Origin: Anastatus disparis
Lineage: Eukaryota > Arthropoda > Insecta > Hymenoptera > Eupelmidae
Assembly: GCA_017163975.1 (NCBI GenBank)
Contig: JAFFSR010000243.1
Coordinates: forward strand, 930,001-994,000
Direction of reading: 5' to 3'
DNA length: 64,000 nt
The translations under genes were made by a program, and so were the position numbers. The notes beneath the pieces were generated by a model, which saw only the letters and a program-made list of their open reading frames with translations, had not been told where the DNA came from and searched no databases. Every line of letters starts with the position of its first letter. Within the stretch, counting starts at the first letter, position 1. Positions 11,170 through 24,497 of the stretch are shown in pieces.

Positions 11170-14100
11170 ATGAGTTACGAATGTAAATATTGTAGTGCTT
11201 TATTTTGGAAAGAAGAAATAAAAAAGTTCAATTGTTGTCAACAAGGAAAAGTTATTTTATCGCCATTAACTAAATATGATGAAAAATTGAAATATTTATT
11301 ATTACATGATAGTGTTTTTAGAAATTTAATTAGATATTATAATAATTTATTTAGTTTTGCAACTTTTAATGCAAATGTCATTCAAAACCAAGAAAAAGCT
11401 ATATATAATTTAAAAATTCAAGGACAAATTTGTCATACAGCACCTAATACGTTAATTTCTACTAACGACATTAAACCTACATGTGGACAGTTATACATTT
11501 ACGATAATACAGTAGCAATTGAAAAACGATTAAAAACTAATGAAAAATTAACAAAGGAACATATGTTAATTTTAACAGAAATAATGAATGATAATCCCAT
11601 GGCTAAAAATTACAAAAGCTTACATCAATTATCAAACATACAAAATATTCCAAATTATAAATTGTATTTTATGCAAAAAAATGATAAACAACAACATCGT
11701 TATAATAAGCCACTAACTTCTGAATGTGGTGCTATCATAGTATCTAATTCAGGAATTCCAGATAATTATGATCTTTGTGTATATCCGAAATTATCTTCTG
11801 AAGATGAAATTACTCATACTTATTTAAATAAATTATCTCATCACGTGGATCCAATGGTTTTTCCTTTAATGTTTCCAGCAGGAGATTTAGGTTGGAGTAT
11901 AGGATATAAAAAAAATGAAAATATTGAAAATAATGATTGTCTTACAATACTACAATATTATTTATATAGAATCCATTGGAGACCAAATTTAAAAAATTTC
12001 AACCCTATTTTATATTGTGGAAAATTAACACAACAATACATTATACATGCATATGTGATGGTTGAAAGTAATAGAATGAATTTTTTTAGAAATAATCAAA
12101 AACAATTACGTATAGAATGTTATCAAGGTTTATTAGATCATGTAATGAACAGTGCTTCAAATGTTTCAACAAATTTTGAAAACAAAGAAAGAATTGGAAA
12201 TCTTTTTATTTTACCCTCATCATATATTGGTAGTCCAAGATATATGCAGCAATATTATCAAGATGCCATGGCAATAATGAGAACAGTAGGAAAGCCAGAC
12301 TTATTTATAACAATGACGTGTAATCCTAAATGGAAAGAATTAAAAGAAATTTTAAAAAATTTTCCAGAAGCAACAACTCCCAATGACATACCAAATATCA
12401 CACTAAGATTATTTTATATAAAATTTAAAATGTTATTAAATGATATTATAAAAAACGAAATTTTTGGTCCTGTCATAGCTTATGTATTTTCGATTGAATT
12501 TCAAAAAAGAGGGTTACCTCACGCGCATATTATTATAACATTACATCATAATCATAAAATATTAACTCCAGAAAATATTGATAAATATATTTCAGCAGAA
12601 ATACCTTCATCAGAAAATAAATATTTACAAAAATTAGTAATTAAACACATGTTACATGGACCACATACAGATAAATCACCTTGTTACGAAAAAAATAAAA
12701 GTAAATGTAAAAAAAAAATTTCTGAAATCATTTAATGAAAGTACAATAGTTGAAGAAAACAAATATCCACAATACAAAAGAAGAAATAATATTTTAGATA
12801 ATCATACATATAATTTAAAACATAATAAACATAATACAAGTTGATAATTCTATGGTAGTTCCTTACAACAGTTTTTTGTTAGCAAAATATAATGCTCATA
12901 TCAATACTGAATTTTGTATGTCAATACAAAGTATGAAATATATTTATGATTATATTTATAAAGGTGTAGATAAAGCTTACTGTAAAATAAAACAAGATAA
13001 AAATGAAGAAAATAATAATGATGATGTTTATGATGAAATAACTCAATACATAGATGGAAGATATTTAAGTCCAATGAAGGCTGCATGGAGATTACAAGCA
13101 TTTCCTCTATGCGGTAGAAGTCATACAGTAATAAGATTAAATATCCATACAGAAAATCAACAAAAAATAATTCTTGATGAAAATAATATACATTCAGCAT
13201 TAAACAAATGCGAAACAACATTGACTGCATGGTTTAAATTGAATAAAAAAGATGATTTTGCTAAAAAAATCAAATATGTTAATATTCCACAATATTATAT
13301 TTTTAATTCTAAGACTAAATCTTGGATTAAAAGATCACAACTTAGAAAAAATATAGCAATTGGTAGATTAAATGTAGTATCACCAAAAGATAGTGAACGT
13401 TTTTTTTTGAAATTAATATTAAACAGGGTAAAAGGTCCAACATCTTTTAAAGATTCACGAACTTATGAAAATGTAACTTATAATACTTATAAAGAAACTG
13501 CTCTTGCAATGAATTTAATAGAACACGAAAAACAAATTTATTATATTTTTGAAGAAGCATGCCAAGTTATGTTACCAGTACAATTACGTAAATTTTTTGC
13601 ATGTTTTTTATTATGTGAAAATATTCAAGGTAACATTATTTGGGAAAAATATAAAAAATTTTTTATTGAAGATTTTAAAGAAAATAAAGAAAATAAAGCT
13701 TTATCCCATATTAATCAAATATTAAATTCAGAACAAATGTCATGTGAAAATTTTGGTTTACCTGAACCAAATGAAAACTATAACGAGGAAAACGAAGAAA
13801 TTAATGACGAAATTATAATTTTTAGCAAAAAAAAATTTGATAAAATGTATAAACAATTGAATGACGATCAAAAACATATTTTTGAATAAATAATAATCAT
13901 AAAATTTTTTTCATAGATGGACCAGGAGGTTCTGGAAAAACATTTTTATATAAAACATTAATATATTATTTTATAACAATAAAAAAAAAATTCTTATCAA
14001 TGGCTTGGACAGGTATTGCTTCAATTTTACTACCAAAAGGTTTAAGCAGTCACCGAACTTTTAGATTACCATTAGACTTAAACAATATTGAAAGTGCATT

Positions 14101-15175
14101 TTTAAAATTTGATTCAGATAAGAAAAAATTAAGAGAAGCAAATGTAATTATATGGGACGGAGCATCAATGATTCCTAAAAAAGCTTTAGAAATAGTTGAC
14201 AAAACATTAAAAGATGTCTGTAATAATAATAAAATTTTTGGAGGAAAAATTATTATTTTAGGTGGAGATTTTCGTCAAATTTTACCTGTATTAAAAAATG
14301 GAAATAAAAATACAATTATAGAACAAACTATAAAATATTCAATCCTATGGCCCATGTTTCATATTTTTAAATTAAAAAAAAATATAAGATCTAATGATGA
14401 AAATTTTTCATCATTTTTATTAGATATCGGAGAAGGAAAAGTTGATACATTTATTATACCAGAAAAATGGGAAACTAATAATGTTTGCAATAAAATTTAT
14501 CAAAAAATTAACAATAATTATAGTTTTTCGAAAAATGTTATTTTAAGTACACATAATGAAGATGTGAATATTTTAAATAATAAAATACTGAATTTAATTA
14601 ATAATGAAACAATGACATATTATAGTATTGATTATGCAACATATAAGGGTGTTGATCAAACAGATGATAATATTCATTTAAATTATCCAATAGAAATGTT
14701 AAATAATATAAGAGAAGGATTACCTCCACATGAACTTAATTTAAAAATAAATGCCATAATAATGCTAATTAGAAATTTAAGTATAAAAGATGGATTATGC
14801 AATGGAACACGATTAAAGATAACGAGATTATTTAAATACAATATAGAAGCTGAAGCAATTACAGGCGAAAATAAAGGAAATAAAGTTTTTATACCGCGTA
14901 TAACATTAAGCACAAATGAATCATCGTCTTTACGATTTATTTTACATAGAAAACAATTCCCTATTGTATTAGCTTTTGTTATAACTATAAATAAATCACA
15001 AGGTCAAAGTTTTGAAAACGTAGGAATATTCATAAAAAAACCTTTATTTTCACATGGACAATTATATGTTGCTCTTTCTAGAAGTAAAAATGCTTCTAAA
15101 ATACATATTCAAAATGAATTAGAAAATAAAAATGAATTAACCAATATAGTATGGAAAGAAGTACTAGAAAAATAA
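11170..15175 (+). pseudogene. Helentron Rep-helicase, near full length, three frameshifts
   Basis: The first frame (11170-12735) starts with a Cys pair motif (CKYC, NCC), then SHHVDPMVFPLMFPAGDLGW, the Rep motif FITMTCNP, and the HUH motif GLPHAHII near residue 450. A frame shift at an A-run near 12715 and another near 12845 lead to the frame 12852-13889, which has YNAHIN and the tyrosine motif KYIYDYIYKGVD, the expected relaxase nucleophile region. A third shift near 13886 leads into the helicase: Walker A GPGGSGKTF (13919-13945), WDGASMI, GGDFRQILPVL, and the C-terminal TINKSQGQSF and YVALSRS. All breaks lie at or near homopolymers, so recent decay or sequence error are both possible. Domain order and motifs are typical of a rolling-circle transposase. 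Confidence 0.9.
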
Positions 15176-15431
15176 TAAAAAAAAAACTTTAATTTTTTTA
15201 ATATTAAAAATATATTTATATTTCTCACATACTAATAAAACCTTTGTTTTTTTCAGATATAACATAATAAAACAAAAAATAAAAACATACTTTAAATTTT
15301 CTATATAAAAAAATTAATTTACAATAATAAAAAAGAAAATAAAAACAAACTTTAAATATTTTATAAAAAAAAATAATAACAAAGTTATTTAAAATATAAT
15401 TTAGTAATACTAATAATAATCGAATTATAAA

Positions 15432-15820
15432 ATGGAATGGGATCCAGTTTCAAATGATACATTGTTGTAGAAAACTTACAACATCAAGAAGAATTAGATG
15501 ATTTAAATAACCAAATAAACGAATTTGAACGGTTTCAAGAGCAGTACGAAGAATATATGGAAAATTTGAATGAAAATACAGATTTATCTATATTAAATAA
15601 TGCAATTAATAACTATATCGGTATTGAAAATGAAAAACTTCATTTTGAAAATTGGAACAATGTAACATATTATTATAAATATATGACAAATAAAATCATT
15701 CAATATAAGTTAGAAATACATGATCCAATAATGGAATATTATATCACAACTCATAATACAATATATTATAAATATTTATTACGTATTGCTAATATATTTT
15801 TTTTATACTATAAAATATAG
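15432..15820 (+). pseudogene. Small acidic coiled-coil-like protein downstream of the Helentron helicase
   Basis: ATG 15432 opens MEWDPVSNDTLL and stops at once. One base shifted, ENLQHQEELDDLNNQINEF continues into the frame with ATG 15557, which ends at 15820. Together they look like one protein of about 128 residues with a single indel near 15465. The N-terminal half is rich in E, Q, N and L with heptad-like spacing; the C-terminal part is rich in aromatic residues. I do not recognise it. It lies about 260 bp after the helicase on the same strand inside the element, so it may be an accessory gene or captured sequence. Confidence 0.45.
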
Positions 15821-16702
15821 TATAAAATATATTTAAGTAATAAATTAATAAAAATAATAAATATATCTTTTATAAAAATCAAAAATTAATTAAATATATT
15901 AAAACAGTAATTTAAAATATATTTCATACATCAAAAAGACTTAATTGCATTAAAATATATTAAAAAAAAATAAATAAAATTTAATAAAATACTCACTTTA
16001 TAATTTTATTTATAACGTACATGAATTAGTAATTAATTGTATTAATATTATTGTAATTATAATACAGGCATTAAACGTTAAATAAATCAAATAAAATCCT
16101 ATTATAACTTAAACATTTATAATTGAATTTAAATATAATAAAATGTTTAAAGGATGAATAAAAAATTATTTTATAAAACAAAAAAAATTAATAAAATTCA
16201 TATCATTATGTATTATATTATATTGATTTTTTTAATTAATAAATAATATTAAAAATTATTTATTAATAAATAAATAATCGATAATTTAAAAAAAAAAACA
16301 AACATGAAAATACATTCTATTAATTTTGTAAAAATTATTTTAATATATCTTTTTTAATACTAGCAAAAAAGTCAAGGATATTAAAAAAAAATAGAGATAT
16401 ATATTTTATACATCCAAAAGACTTAAAAATAAAATTAAGATATATTAAAAATAAAATTAAAATAATTAATAAATAAGGAAAAATTATATTATTTAATTTT
16501 ATCGTTTTATTTATGAAATATATTAATTAATAATATTATAATTATCATAATGATATTGAAATTTATTGTAAAATATATACTTTGAATAAAACTAATATTT
16601 AAAAAAAAGAAAATATATTAATTTCAAGTATAAAAATTAAAGATACTAGATGTTATAAAAAAAAATAATAATAATTAATATTCAAATATAAGAAATAATT
16701 AT

Positions 16703-17130
16703 GTTAGTGATTTTTTATATCGATCTTGTAGGGAACAAAAATTGAAAACTCATAAGATTTTTGAGTAACAACGTGACGTTTCGTCGGCCCAGGGTTTGCC
16801 GACCTCTTCAGACTTTGAATGATGAAGTTTATATGTTTTCAGTTTCAAATTAGTCGACAAAGAGAGCACTTGCTTTCCTCTAAATTTTATTATACTTGAC
16901 TATCATGTTTCTTTGATTGAAATTAGTGTATGGTAATGTTTGTGTGGATATTTAAAATTTTGAATATGTTTCTTAATTTATTATATTTAATTTGTAATTT
17001 TTTATTTAATTTTAATAAAGTCTGAAGAGGTCGGCAAACCCTGGGCCGACGAAACGTCACGTTGTTACTCAAAAATCTTATGAGTTTTCAATTTTTGTTC
17101 CCTACAAGATCGATATAAAAAATCACTAAC
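16703..17130. mobile_element. Foldback MITE inside the Helentron 3' region
   Basis: Inverted repeats of about 105 bp begin GTTAGTGATTTTTTATATCG and contain GACGAAACGTCACGTTG. The centre is a short AT-rich loop. The target duplication is not clear, so I do not assign a superfamily. Confidence 0.8.
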
Positions 17131-17874
17131 ACGTAAATTATGGAGGGAAATACAAATATTCAAGACAGAAGAAATAATTATAAAATTTTTAATAATAATA
17201 ATATTAAAAAACATAGAATTCAATAAAGTATTAAATTTTAAATTTAGAATAATTATAATAAAAAAAATTTCGGTTCTATATTATTGTAAGACATGTTACA
17301 ATAATATTTAATTGGAAAATATCAAGTTATAATAATTATTCTAATAAACATACTTAAACAAAGATTTAAAAGAGATAAATATTAATTGAACAATTGTTAT
17401 ATAACAACAATTGTACAAATAATAAAATGATTTTAAAACTTTGTTTAAATATGTAATACTGAAGGTGGAGGATGGATTGTAAATAGAGTCTATGGTATAA
17501 GGAGGAAGGAATATAGACTCTCATGGTTGTGTAGGGCTACAGGCGAAGGTAACCATGGTTTTATTTTGAATAATTTTATAAAAAAAAATGAATAATTCTA
17601 ATTAATTTTAACATGTCTTAAAATAACTTAAAATTATTATAATTGATTTTATATAATTATTAAAAATAAAACAAAAAAAAAAACCAACGCGCCGTAATAC
17701 CATACATTTTTTATTTAATTTATATTATAAACTATTAATTGTAAGGTATTATTGACAGTAGCTCTTCGGGTGGTGTGGAAATCTGTCTGAGCAAATATAT
17801 AATTAATATAAATTTTATAAATAATTTTTGTCAGTACAAATTTCATTACTGGCTGACATATTGTAAATATAAAC

Positions 17875-17912
17875 GGGGGTTGGCGAGCAGCGCGAGCAGG
17901 GGGGAACCCCTA

Positions 17913-17913
<1 letters not shown>
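17875..17913 (+). other. Helitron 3' terminal hairpin and CTAG end
   Basis: GGGGGTT pairs with AACCCC across GGCGAGCAGCGCGAGC, and the stem runs into CTAG followed by a TA run (17914-17955). CTRR preceded by a hairpin is the Helitron 3' signal. A related partial end occurs at 61429-61456. Confidence 0.8.
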
Positions 17914-17955
<42 letters not shown>

Positions 17956-17962
<7 letters not shown>

Positions 17963-18484
17963 TTAAATAAAATGTTATGTACTTATTCTACTTATACTAA
18001 ATGTATGTAAATATATACATATATGCAAATGAGTATTAATTATATGCAGAATATATGTAAATATATACAAATTATTTCACTACGATTATGTAGGTTGGGC
18101 AATTAACGCTTCTTTACTTAAGACACACACTAGCTAGGTGGACGATATAGAACACGCCCAAGTGTAATGGCGTTACATGATAAAATTCTTACCTACTCGT
18201 AAGCGAAACGATGGTGAATTATATGCATTCTGGTTTATACTTACATGCACACCGGTCCACGATTCGCGCTTAATTGACATTATTGTCCATGTTTTGGCGG
18301 ATTTAAATATCGAATTAAGATGACTCTTGAAATATTAAATGTTGCGCACATACTACCCCTTCGTCACCCGTCACCCCTACTTTTAAATTCATGTCTAAAT
18401 CGTACTGTAAATACGCGAAGATTGACAGGTCTGATTAACAGTTAAAGTTCAACGTTCCAGACAAGAAGATCAACACGAAGTAAG
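17956..18484. other. Non-coding spacer between Helentron and Polinton
   Basis: Apart from a short C-rich patch at 18350-18378, I see no gene or clear repeat. The left terminus of the Polinton probably lies here, but I could not match it to the right side. Confidence 0.4.
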
Positions 18485-19475
18485 ATGGTTAGAAAAAATT
18501 TACTTAAAGTATTGATAAATATTGTAAATATAACATTAGTTTGGGAGCCGCAAATACAATTATTTTGCAATTATTCATGGCGCAAAAGTCTAAGCATTTG
18601 CTCCAATAATGAATTATTGAAAAAAATTAAATTTATCTTACCAGGAGAGTGTCTGAGTTGTGGGTCACAGATCTTAATGAAACTTTGGGATAAGTATAAA
18701 GGTACCAAAATATGAGTAAAACCACAGCGGTACGGTCTAACGCTTCGAAAAACTGAAGTTATGGACGATTATAGTCTTATTTTCAGGAAAATATGAAAAA
18801 ATAACTTATTATTGAAGTGTAAATAATTCTGTCTAGAAATGTCTTTAATAAATTCACAATAACTAAAATGAAATCAGAGAAAGCAAGCTTTAATTTGCTA
18901 GTTATCGAATCAAAAAATAATAATTAGAACTTAAGTTATGGTTGTTTGAAGTTGAGCAGTAAGAGAGTACCAAAAATAGTCTAAATTCTAAAGGATGGTG
19001 ATTTCTAGTACTCTTTTGCTGCTTAACTTTAAATAAGCATAACTTTAGTTCTAATCATTATTTTTTAATTCGGAAACTAGCACATTAAAGCTTGCTTTCT
19101 CTGCTTTCATTTTAGTTATTGTGAATTTATTAAAGACATTTCTAGATAGAATTATTAATACTTCGATTCGGAGTTCTTTTTTCATATTTTCCTAAAAATA
19201 AGACTATAATCGTCCGTAACTTCAGTTTTTTGAAGTGTTAGACCGTACCGCAGTGGCTTCACTCATATTTTGGTACCTAAATACTTATTCCAAAGTTTCA
19301 TTAAGATCTGTGACCCGCAACTCAGACACTCTCCTGGTTAGGACTTTGCGGATTACGTACTTTAGCTTATATGTTTAAGCGAGGTATTTTTAATGCTAAT
19401 GAAATACTTGACATTGCTGGTCGTTGTATGCGTCACAAGTCAGACTTCTCATGTCACATCACCGTGTTATTAAAG
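18485..19475 (+). pseudogene. Upstream Polinton ORF (first exon), interrupted by a MITE
   Basis: ATG 18485 opens MVRKNLLKVLINIVN and is interrupted at 18640 by the MITE at 18641-19337. Taking out the element and one TTA restores the same frame, which then runs GLCGLRTLAYMFKRGIFNAN to a donor AAAG|GTAAG at 19475/19476. The intron 19476-19729 ends TTTTACAG. If spliced, the frame ends four codons later in a TGA (19742-19744) that overlaps the two ATGs of the PolB ORF. The encoded protein would be about 100 residues. I do not recognise it. The MITE, present as sequence, makes it non-functional here unless spliced out. Confidence 0.5.
18641..19337. mobile_element. Foldback MITE of the CYAGGAGAGTGTC family, TTA target duplication
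   Basis: Ends are CCAGGAGAGTGTCTGAGTTG and its inverse; the arms are about 330 bp. TTA flanks both sides (18638-18640, 19338-19340). The terminal word is shared with the elements at 43175 and 47161 and half copies at 43400 and 54435. A 3-bp TNA duplication fits PIF/Harbinger-type MITEs, an inference. Confidence 0.85.
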
Positions 19476-19740
19476 GTAAGTTATTTATAATTTCTGTTAC
19501 CGTTTAAAAGCTTGTATCTTTTTTCTTTACGATCGTAGAATTTCGCTATAAAATACTTTTTTGTTGTGAATAAAATAATAAATCTGAAAACATGATTTGC
19601 AAGAAAATATCAGTTTCGGATCAATAATCAATAACCAATAAACTTTTTGTTTATGATCACAGAATTTCGCAAGATAAGACTTTTTTGTTAAAATAGTGCA
19701 ACTAAGCAGATTTTACATAAATTTTACAGACCTGCGAAAT

Positions 19741-22700
19741 ATGATGGAGGACAGTAGTGGGGATGAACTGTTGATAAGGCTACTGACCAAAGAAGAAGAT
19801 GTGTCTGATTCGAGAGATCTCGTGCTACTACTACCTCCCGAAGAAGTAAGAGAAATCATAAATGTCTCTGAAACTACCCCAGACTTTGGGGTAGAGGGGG
19901 TAAATAATGCAGCAGCGCTACCACCTTCTGAACCAATGCCTGGTTGCTCTTGGTGGGGCGATGATGGGAGACCGTCATCAATGGCAATCAATAATGACGA
20001 GCAGAATATACTTAATACGATGATTTCGTTTAAATCGCCAGATACAGAGAATACAGGTTGATTTAAGGAGATGTAAAGCGGACACCACCCCTGTATTCAT
20101 GAATTTGACTTATTTTTTCATTATATTGCAAAACTTGAGGAAAAGGAATGCTTTAGCTTGTAGTATTTACCATCAAGATTATTCAGTTAAATTTTAAAAT
20201 AGATTCATTTATTAGTTTCTCAGAATTTAATATTTCTTGTACAAAATCTAAAAATTTTAATATGGTCAATGTCCCAATCGCTGCTTACGAACCTATTACT
20301 AACCGCTCAATGTTATTTAGATACCAAAAATTTTTTAACAATAAGTGGCTAGTAATAGCTTCGTGAGTAGCGATTGGGACATTGACCATATATAAATATT
20401 GGAACACTAAAATTTTTAAAAACTAATGAATGAATTTATTTGAAAATTTAACTGAATAATCTTTATGGTAAATACTACAAGCTAAAGCATTTCTTTTCCT
20501 CAAGTTTTGCAATATAATGAAAAAATAAGCCAAATTCATGATCCGTTTTACATCTCCTTAAGCGTAAATTTATAAATTACACGTAATTTTGGTATATCAT
20601 ACTGTAGACAAATATCTTCAACAGGGAGATGGTACTACTACTACTCAGAACCACATTATGATTCATGAAGAATCATCGCGATATTACCGTCAATTTAAGT
20701 TACAAGGTAAACAATTAAGAGTGTCAATATTGCCCCCACCACCTAATGCGAATGTGTATACGTGGTTTGAGGCAGCAATAAATGATTTATATCGTCATGT
20801 GTGTAAAAATGCGTGACCTTCAGATTATATCTGTATAACTATAAACTCCGACCGATTTGTTCACGGTTCTTTATGAATTTCTTTTAGACTGGTTCGTGAT
20901 TTTTCACCGACAGATCTACTCGAGCTTGTGTAGCACAGAGTAATGACAATTTTTAAATCGATGATGTTTTAAACGTGAAAGTCAGCATTGTTTCTAAACC
21001 AGAGGGACGCGGTCGGGTATCACTCACTAGCGAATCAGTTTTCAAGCAATCCATTCTAAATATTCAAAATACCGACAATCTTTGCCTTCCACGCTCACTA
21101 GTCGCTGCTCATGTATATGCTATACGTGGTCAGATGCGCAGTGGTATTCACCATGATAGGTGGAATAGAATAAGACACCACACAGCACAATATCAGAAAG
21201 TGCAAGCGTTGAAACTTGTCAAAGCTGCGAGAGTTACGATACTTGAAACTGGTTGTGGTATCGAAGAAATAAGATTATTTCAAGAATATTATGCGCTTTT
21301 CGGAGTTGCAATAGTTGTTTACTCTTCTCAAAACTTTGCTCAAGGCTATAAACCACTTTACGATGGTGAACGTTTGGTACACGATGTTGGTAATGTAGTT
21401 AGACATACCTTAAATATAATGTATTACGAAAATTCTAATCATTACCAACTAATTTTAAATTTACTCTCAGCAGCTGGAAGCCGTGGCTACTGCATACCTT
21501 TTAATAAAAAGTTTAGCCATCAAAAAAATCATAAATGCCCACTTAAATGTTGTAAATGTTTTCAGAGCCCCCCTTGCGATATAAATCAGGAAAAAATAAA
21601 ATGTATTCAATGCACTAGAGATTTTTACGGTAATGTTTGTCTGGAAAATCATAAAATCTTAAAATCTTTCGATAATTTTCGGTCAATATGCGAAAGCATA
21701 AAAATATGTCGTTTGTGCAGTAAAACAGTTCGAATGTGCGATAAAGACCCACATAATTGTAATACGATATTTTGCAAAATATGTAATAGTAAAATGCCGA
21801 TAGAACACTTTTGTTACATGCAACTCTATATCAGCAAAAAAGGATTCGCAACCAATAAAAAGAATATTCTTTATTTATTATATGATTTTAAGATTCAACA
21901 ATCGGAAATTATCTCGGGTGCTGATGGTGAAAAACTAAGTTTGCATGTACCAAATTTGTGTGTTCTATAACAAGTATGTAATTATTGTTTGGATGATGAA
22001 AATATAACAAATTCTTGCGAAATATGTGGTATACGCCAATACGTGTTTGAAATCAACCCTGTAAAACAGCTAGTTGATTTGGCCGTAGCAACAAGAAAAA
22101 GTTTCAAGCAAATTATTTGTATAGCCCACAATGCACAGGGTTTTAATCTAAAATTTATTCTCAAGCATTTGACAGAACGTACAGATCTTAGAGATAAGCC
22201 AGATGTAATTTTAAACGGGTCAAAAATAATCATGGTAATTTCAACCGTTAAATTCATAGACAGCTTAAATTACTTACACATGAGTTAAGCTGCACTACCA
22301 AAAACTTACGGTCTTGCTAATATCGAGAAAGGTACGTTTCCTCATTTGTTTAACACACCAGAGAATCAAAATTACGTTGGAGGAATGCCATCTGTGTGAT
22401 CTTTTTCACCAGGTTCGATGAAGGTCGATGAGCGACGAGAATTTATACAGTGGTATAATGAAAAAAAAATGACAATTATATATTTAATTTTAAAAATGAG
22501 ATTATAAAATAGTGTACACAAGATGTAAAAATTTTACGATTAGCATGTTTGGCCTTTCGCAAAACCTTTATAGAATGTGGTAATACAAATCCATTCGTAG
22601 AGTGCGCCACCATCGCATCATCTTGTATATAGAAAAAATTTTTTACAAAAATACACTATAGGAATCATACCTCAGGGTGGTTATAGACAAGCAAACAAGC

Positions 22701-24497
22701 AGTCTATGAAGGCGATGCGGTGGCTGTGTTTGATGGAAAATTTGCTGAATCATCAAATTCGGTATACTGTCCAAGCTCGAGAAAAGAGACTTCCCGAGGG
22801 CCCTCTAGTGGATGGATACTGCGAACTTGAAAAAGGTACGAAAATTGTTTTACGATTCCACGGGTGTTATTGGCATGACTGTGTATGGTGTTACACAGTG
22901 AACCGTGACTCACGCCACGTAAACGGTGAAAATATGGACGAACGTTTCGAAAGAACCGCGCGAATATCCAAAAAGATAAGAAGCCATGGTTATCAACCAA
23001 TAGAAAAGTGGGAATGTGATTTTGATCATGAGTACTCACAGAACAAAAGTATGAAGATGTACATCGATAATAAGACGCGAAATGGGCATGAACCGTTGAA
23101 TCCTCGAGAAGCATTTTTCGGTGGTCGTATGGATAATACAATCAAAATTTATGATGCAAAAGAGGGTGAGAAAATAAAATACGTGGACGTGTGTTCATTA
23201 TATCCATATATCTGTAAATACGGTCGATATCCTGTTGGTCATCCTACTCTTTACGTAGGTGAAGATGAGTGTCGCTCTCTGGTGGGTCAAACAAATAATA
23301 TAAGTCACGTTGAAGGTCTTATTAAATGCGAAGTATTGCCGCCGCGAAATATATATCATGCTATACTACCCGTTAAAATGCATAATAAGCTTTTATTTCC
23401 ACTGTGTCGAACATGTGCTAAATCAATGTATATCACAGATTGTGACCATGAAAATCCTGATGATCAAGTTTTTATCGGTACGTGGGCTGCTGACGAGTTG
23501 AAAAAAGCTAGTGAAATGGGCCATATCATCAGAAAAATATTTGAAATATGGTCTTATAAAATTACTCAGTACAACAAAGCCACGGGTCAGGGTGGTCTAT
23601 TTCCAACTTATATCGATAAATTTTTTGCTGAGAAAACGTACGCGTCGGGTTACCCTTTGGAATGTGCTGCCGGTGATAAAAACGCGATTGCTCGATATAT
23701 TAAGGAATTTGTGCAACAAAAGGGCATTAAATTAGACAAAAATCGAATAAAATATAACGCTGGTCTGAGATATGTAGCAAAACTCTGTTTAAATTTATTG
23801 TGGGGTGATTTTGGTCAACGAGAGAATATGCCAAAGACTGAAGTGATAGATGATCCACAGAAATTGTTTGAATTACTCTGCAGTGTCGAGACCGAGATCG
23901 ACTCAATTTTACCAATCAATGAGACGACAATTCATGTAAGTTGGCACAACAAAGAATCGGCTGTTGAGTCATCACCATTATGTAACGTTGTCGTAGCCGC
24001 TTATACCACAGCCTTGGCGCGTTTAAAACTCTACGGAGAATTGCGACCGCTGGGTGAACGTGTATTGTATAACGATACTGATTCTATTGTGTATATAAGT
24101 GGGTGAGTACGATGCGAAAACAGGGCCGTTCTTGGGTGACTTGACCGACGAATTGGCCTGTTATGGTCTTGGCACAAGCATCACATCATTCGTCTCTGGA
24201 GGACCCAAATTTTACGGATATAAATATTTGACACCAGATGGCGTTGGAGGATGTGTTTGCAAAATCAATGGTATAAGACTTAATTCGTCGGTGAGTCAGA
24301 AAATAAACTTTGATTCCATACGAGATCTTATTACTGGTAAAATACCGCCACTTTTTGCAATTTTTGACGCTATTAGACGCACATGGTTTCACGATGTTGT
24401 AACACGACCTGAATGTAAAATATGCGAGCCCGTGTACTCAAAGAGACGATTCGTGAATAACGAGATTAGCTATCCATACGGTTATAAATCTAATTAA
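19741..24497 (+). pseudogene. PolB: Polinton protein-primed type B DNA polymerase, broken
   Basis: An acidic N-terminal part begins at ATG 19741 or 19744 and runs to a MITE at 20067-20557. It resumes at about 20589 (RVSILPPPPNANVYTWF) with stops near 20817, 20870 and 20932, then a long frame from about 20957 to 21970 with TDNLCLPRSL and a Cys/His-rich zinc region (residues CRLC, CNSKM). The exonuclease block CIAHNAQGF (about 22120) is followed by a badly broken stretch to 22706. The main polymerase frame (22706-24106) has motif A VDVCSLYPYI, motif B KLCLNLLWGDFGQR, and motif C YNDTDS. A frame shift near 24100 leads to GPKFYGYKY (the KxY motif) and the end at 24497. The order fits Polinton PolB, usually about 1000-1300 residues. 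It cannot be made as one protein. Confidence 0.92.
20067..20557. mobile_element. TTAA-flanked nested foldback MITE (GGAGATG type)
   Basis: Arms begin GGAGATGTAAA and TTAA flanks both sides (20063-20066, 20558-20561). A second palindrome sits in the centre: GGTCAATGTCCCAATCGCT (about 20263) and its inverse near 20365-20392. It interrupts the N-terminal part of PolB. Nested inverted repeats suggest an element inside an element. Confidence 0.85.

Larger units (their letters stand above)
8116..17913 (+). mobile_element. OTU-bearing Helitron of the Helentron (Helitron2) type
   Basis: The element carries OTU, Rep and PIF1-like helicase coding regions in that order, the set known from Helentrons. 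The right end is a hairpin followed by CTAG (17910-17913) and T. Inverted words mark both sides: TTTCCACACCACCC at 8116-8129 against 17768-17781, and GGCGCGTTGG next to a T-run at 8388-8411 against its complement at 17670-17697. The spacing differs (about 250 versus 70 bp), matching the asymmetric terminal inverted repeats described for this group. The exact 5' base is not fixed. Non-coding parts (8412-10536, 15821-17700) are AT-rich with short CTGTAAATAA-type repeats at about 9296-9440 and no gene that I can see. Confidence 0.75.

Noticed and set aside
22704..23141. Minus-strand frame of 145 codons
   Set aside because: It is antisense to the PolB catalytic region, which has clear motifs on the plus strand.
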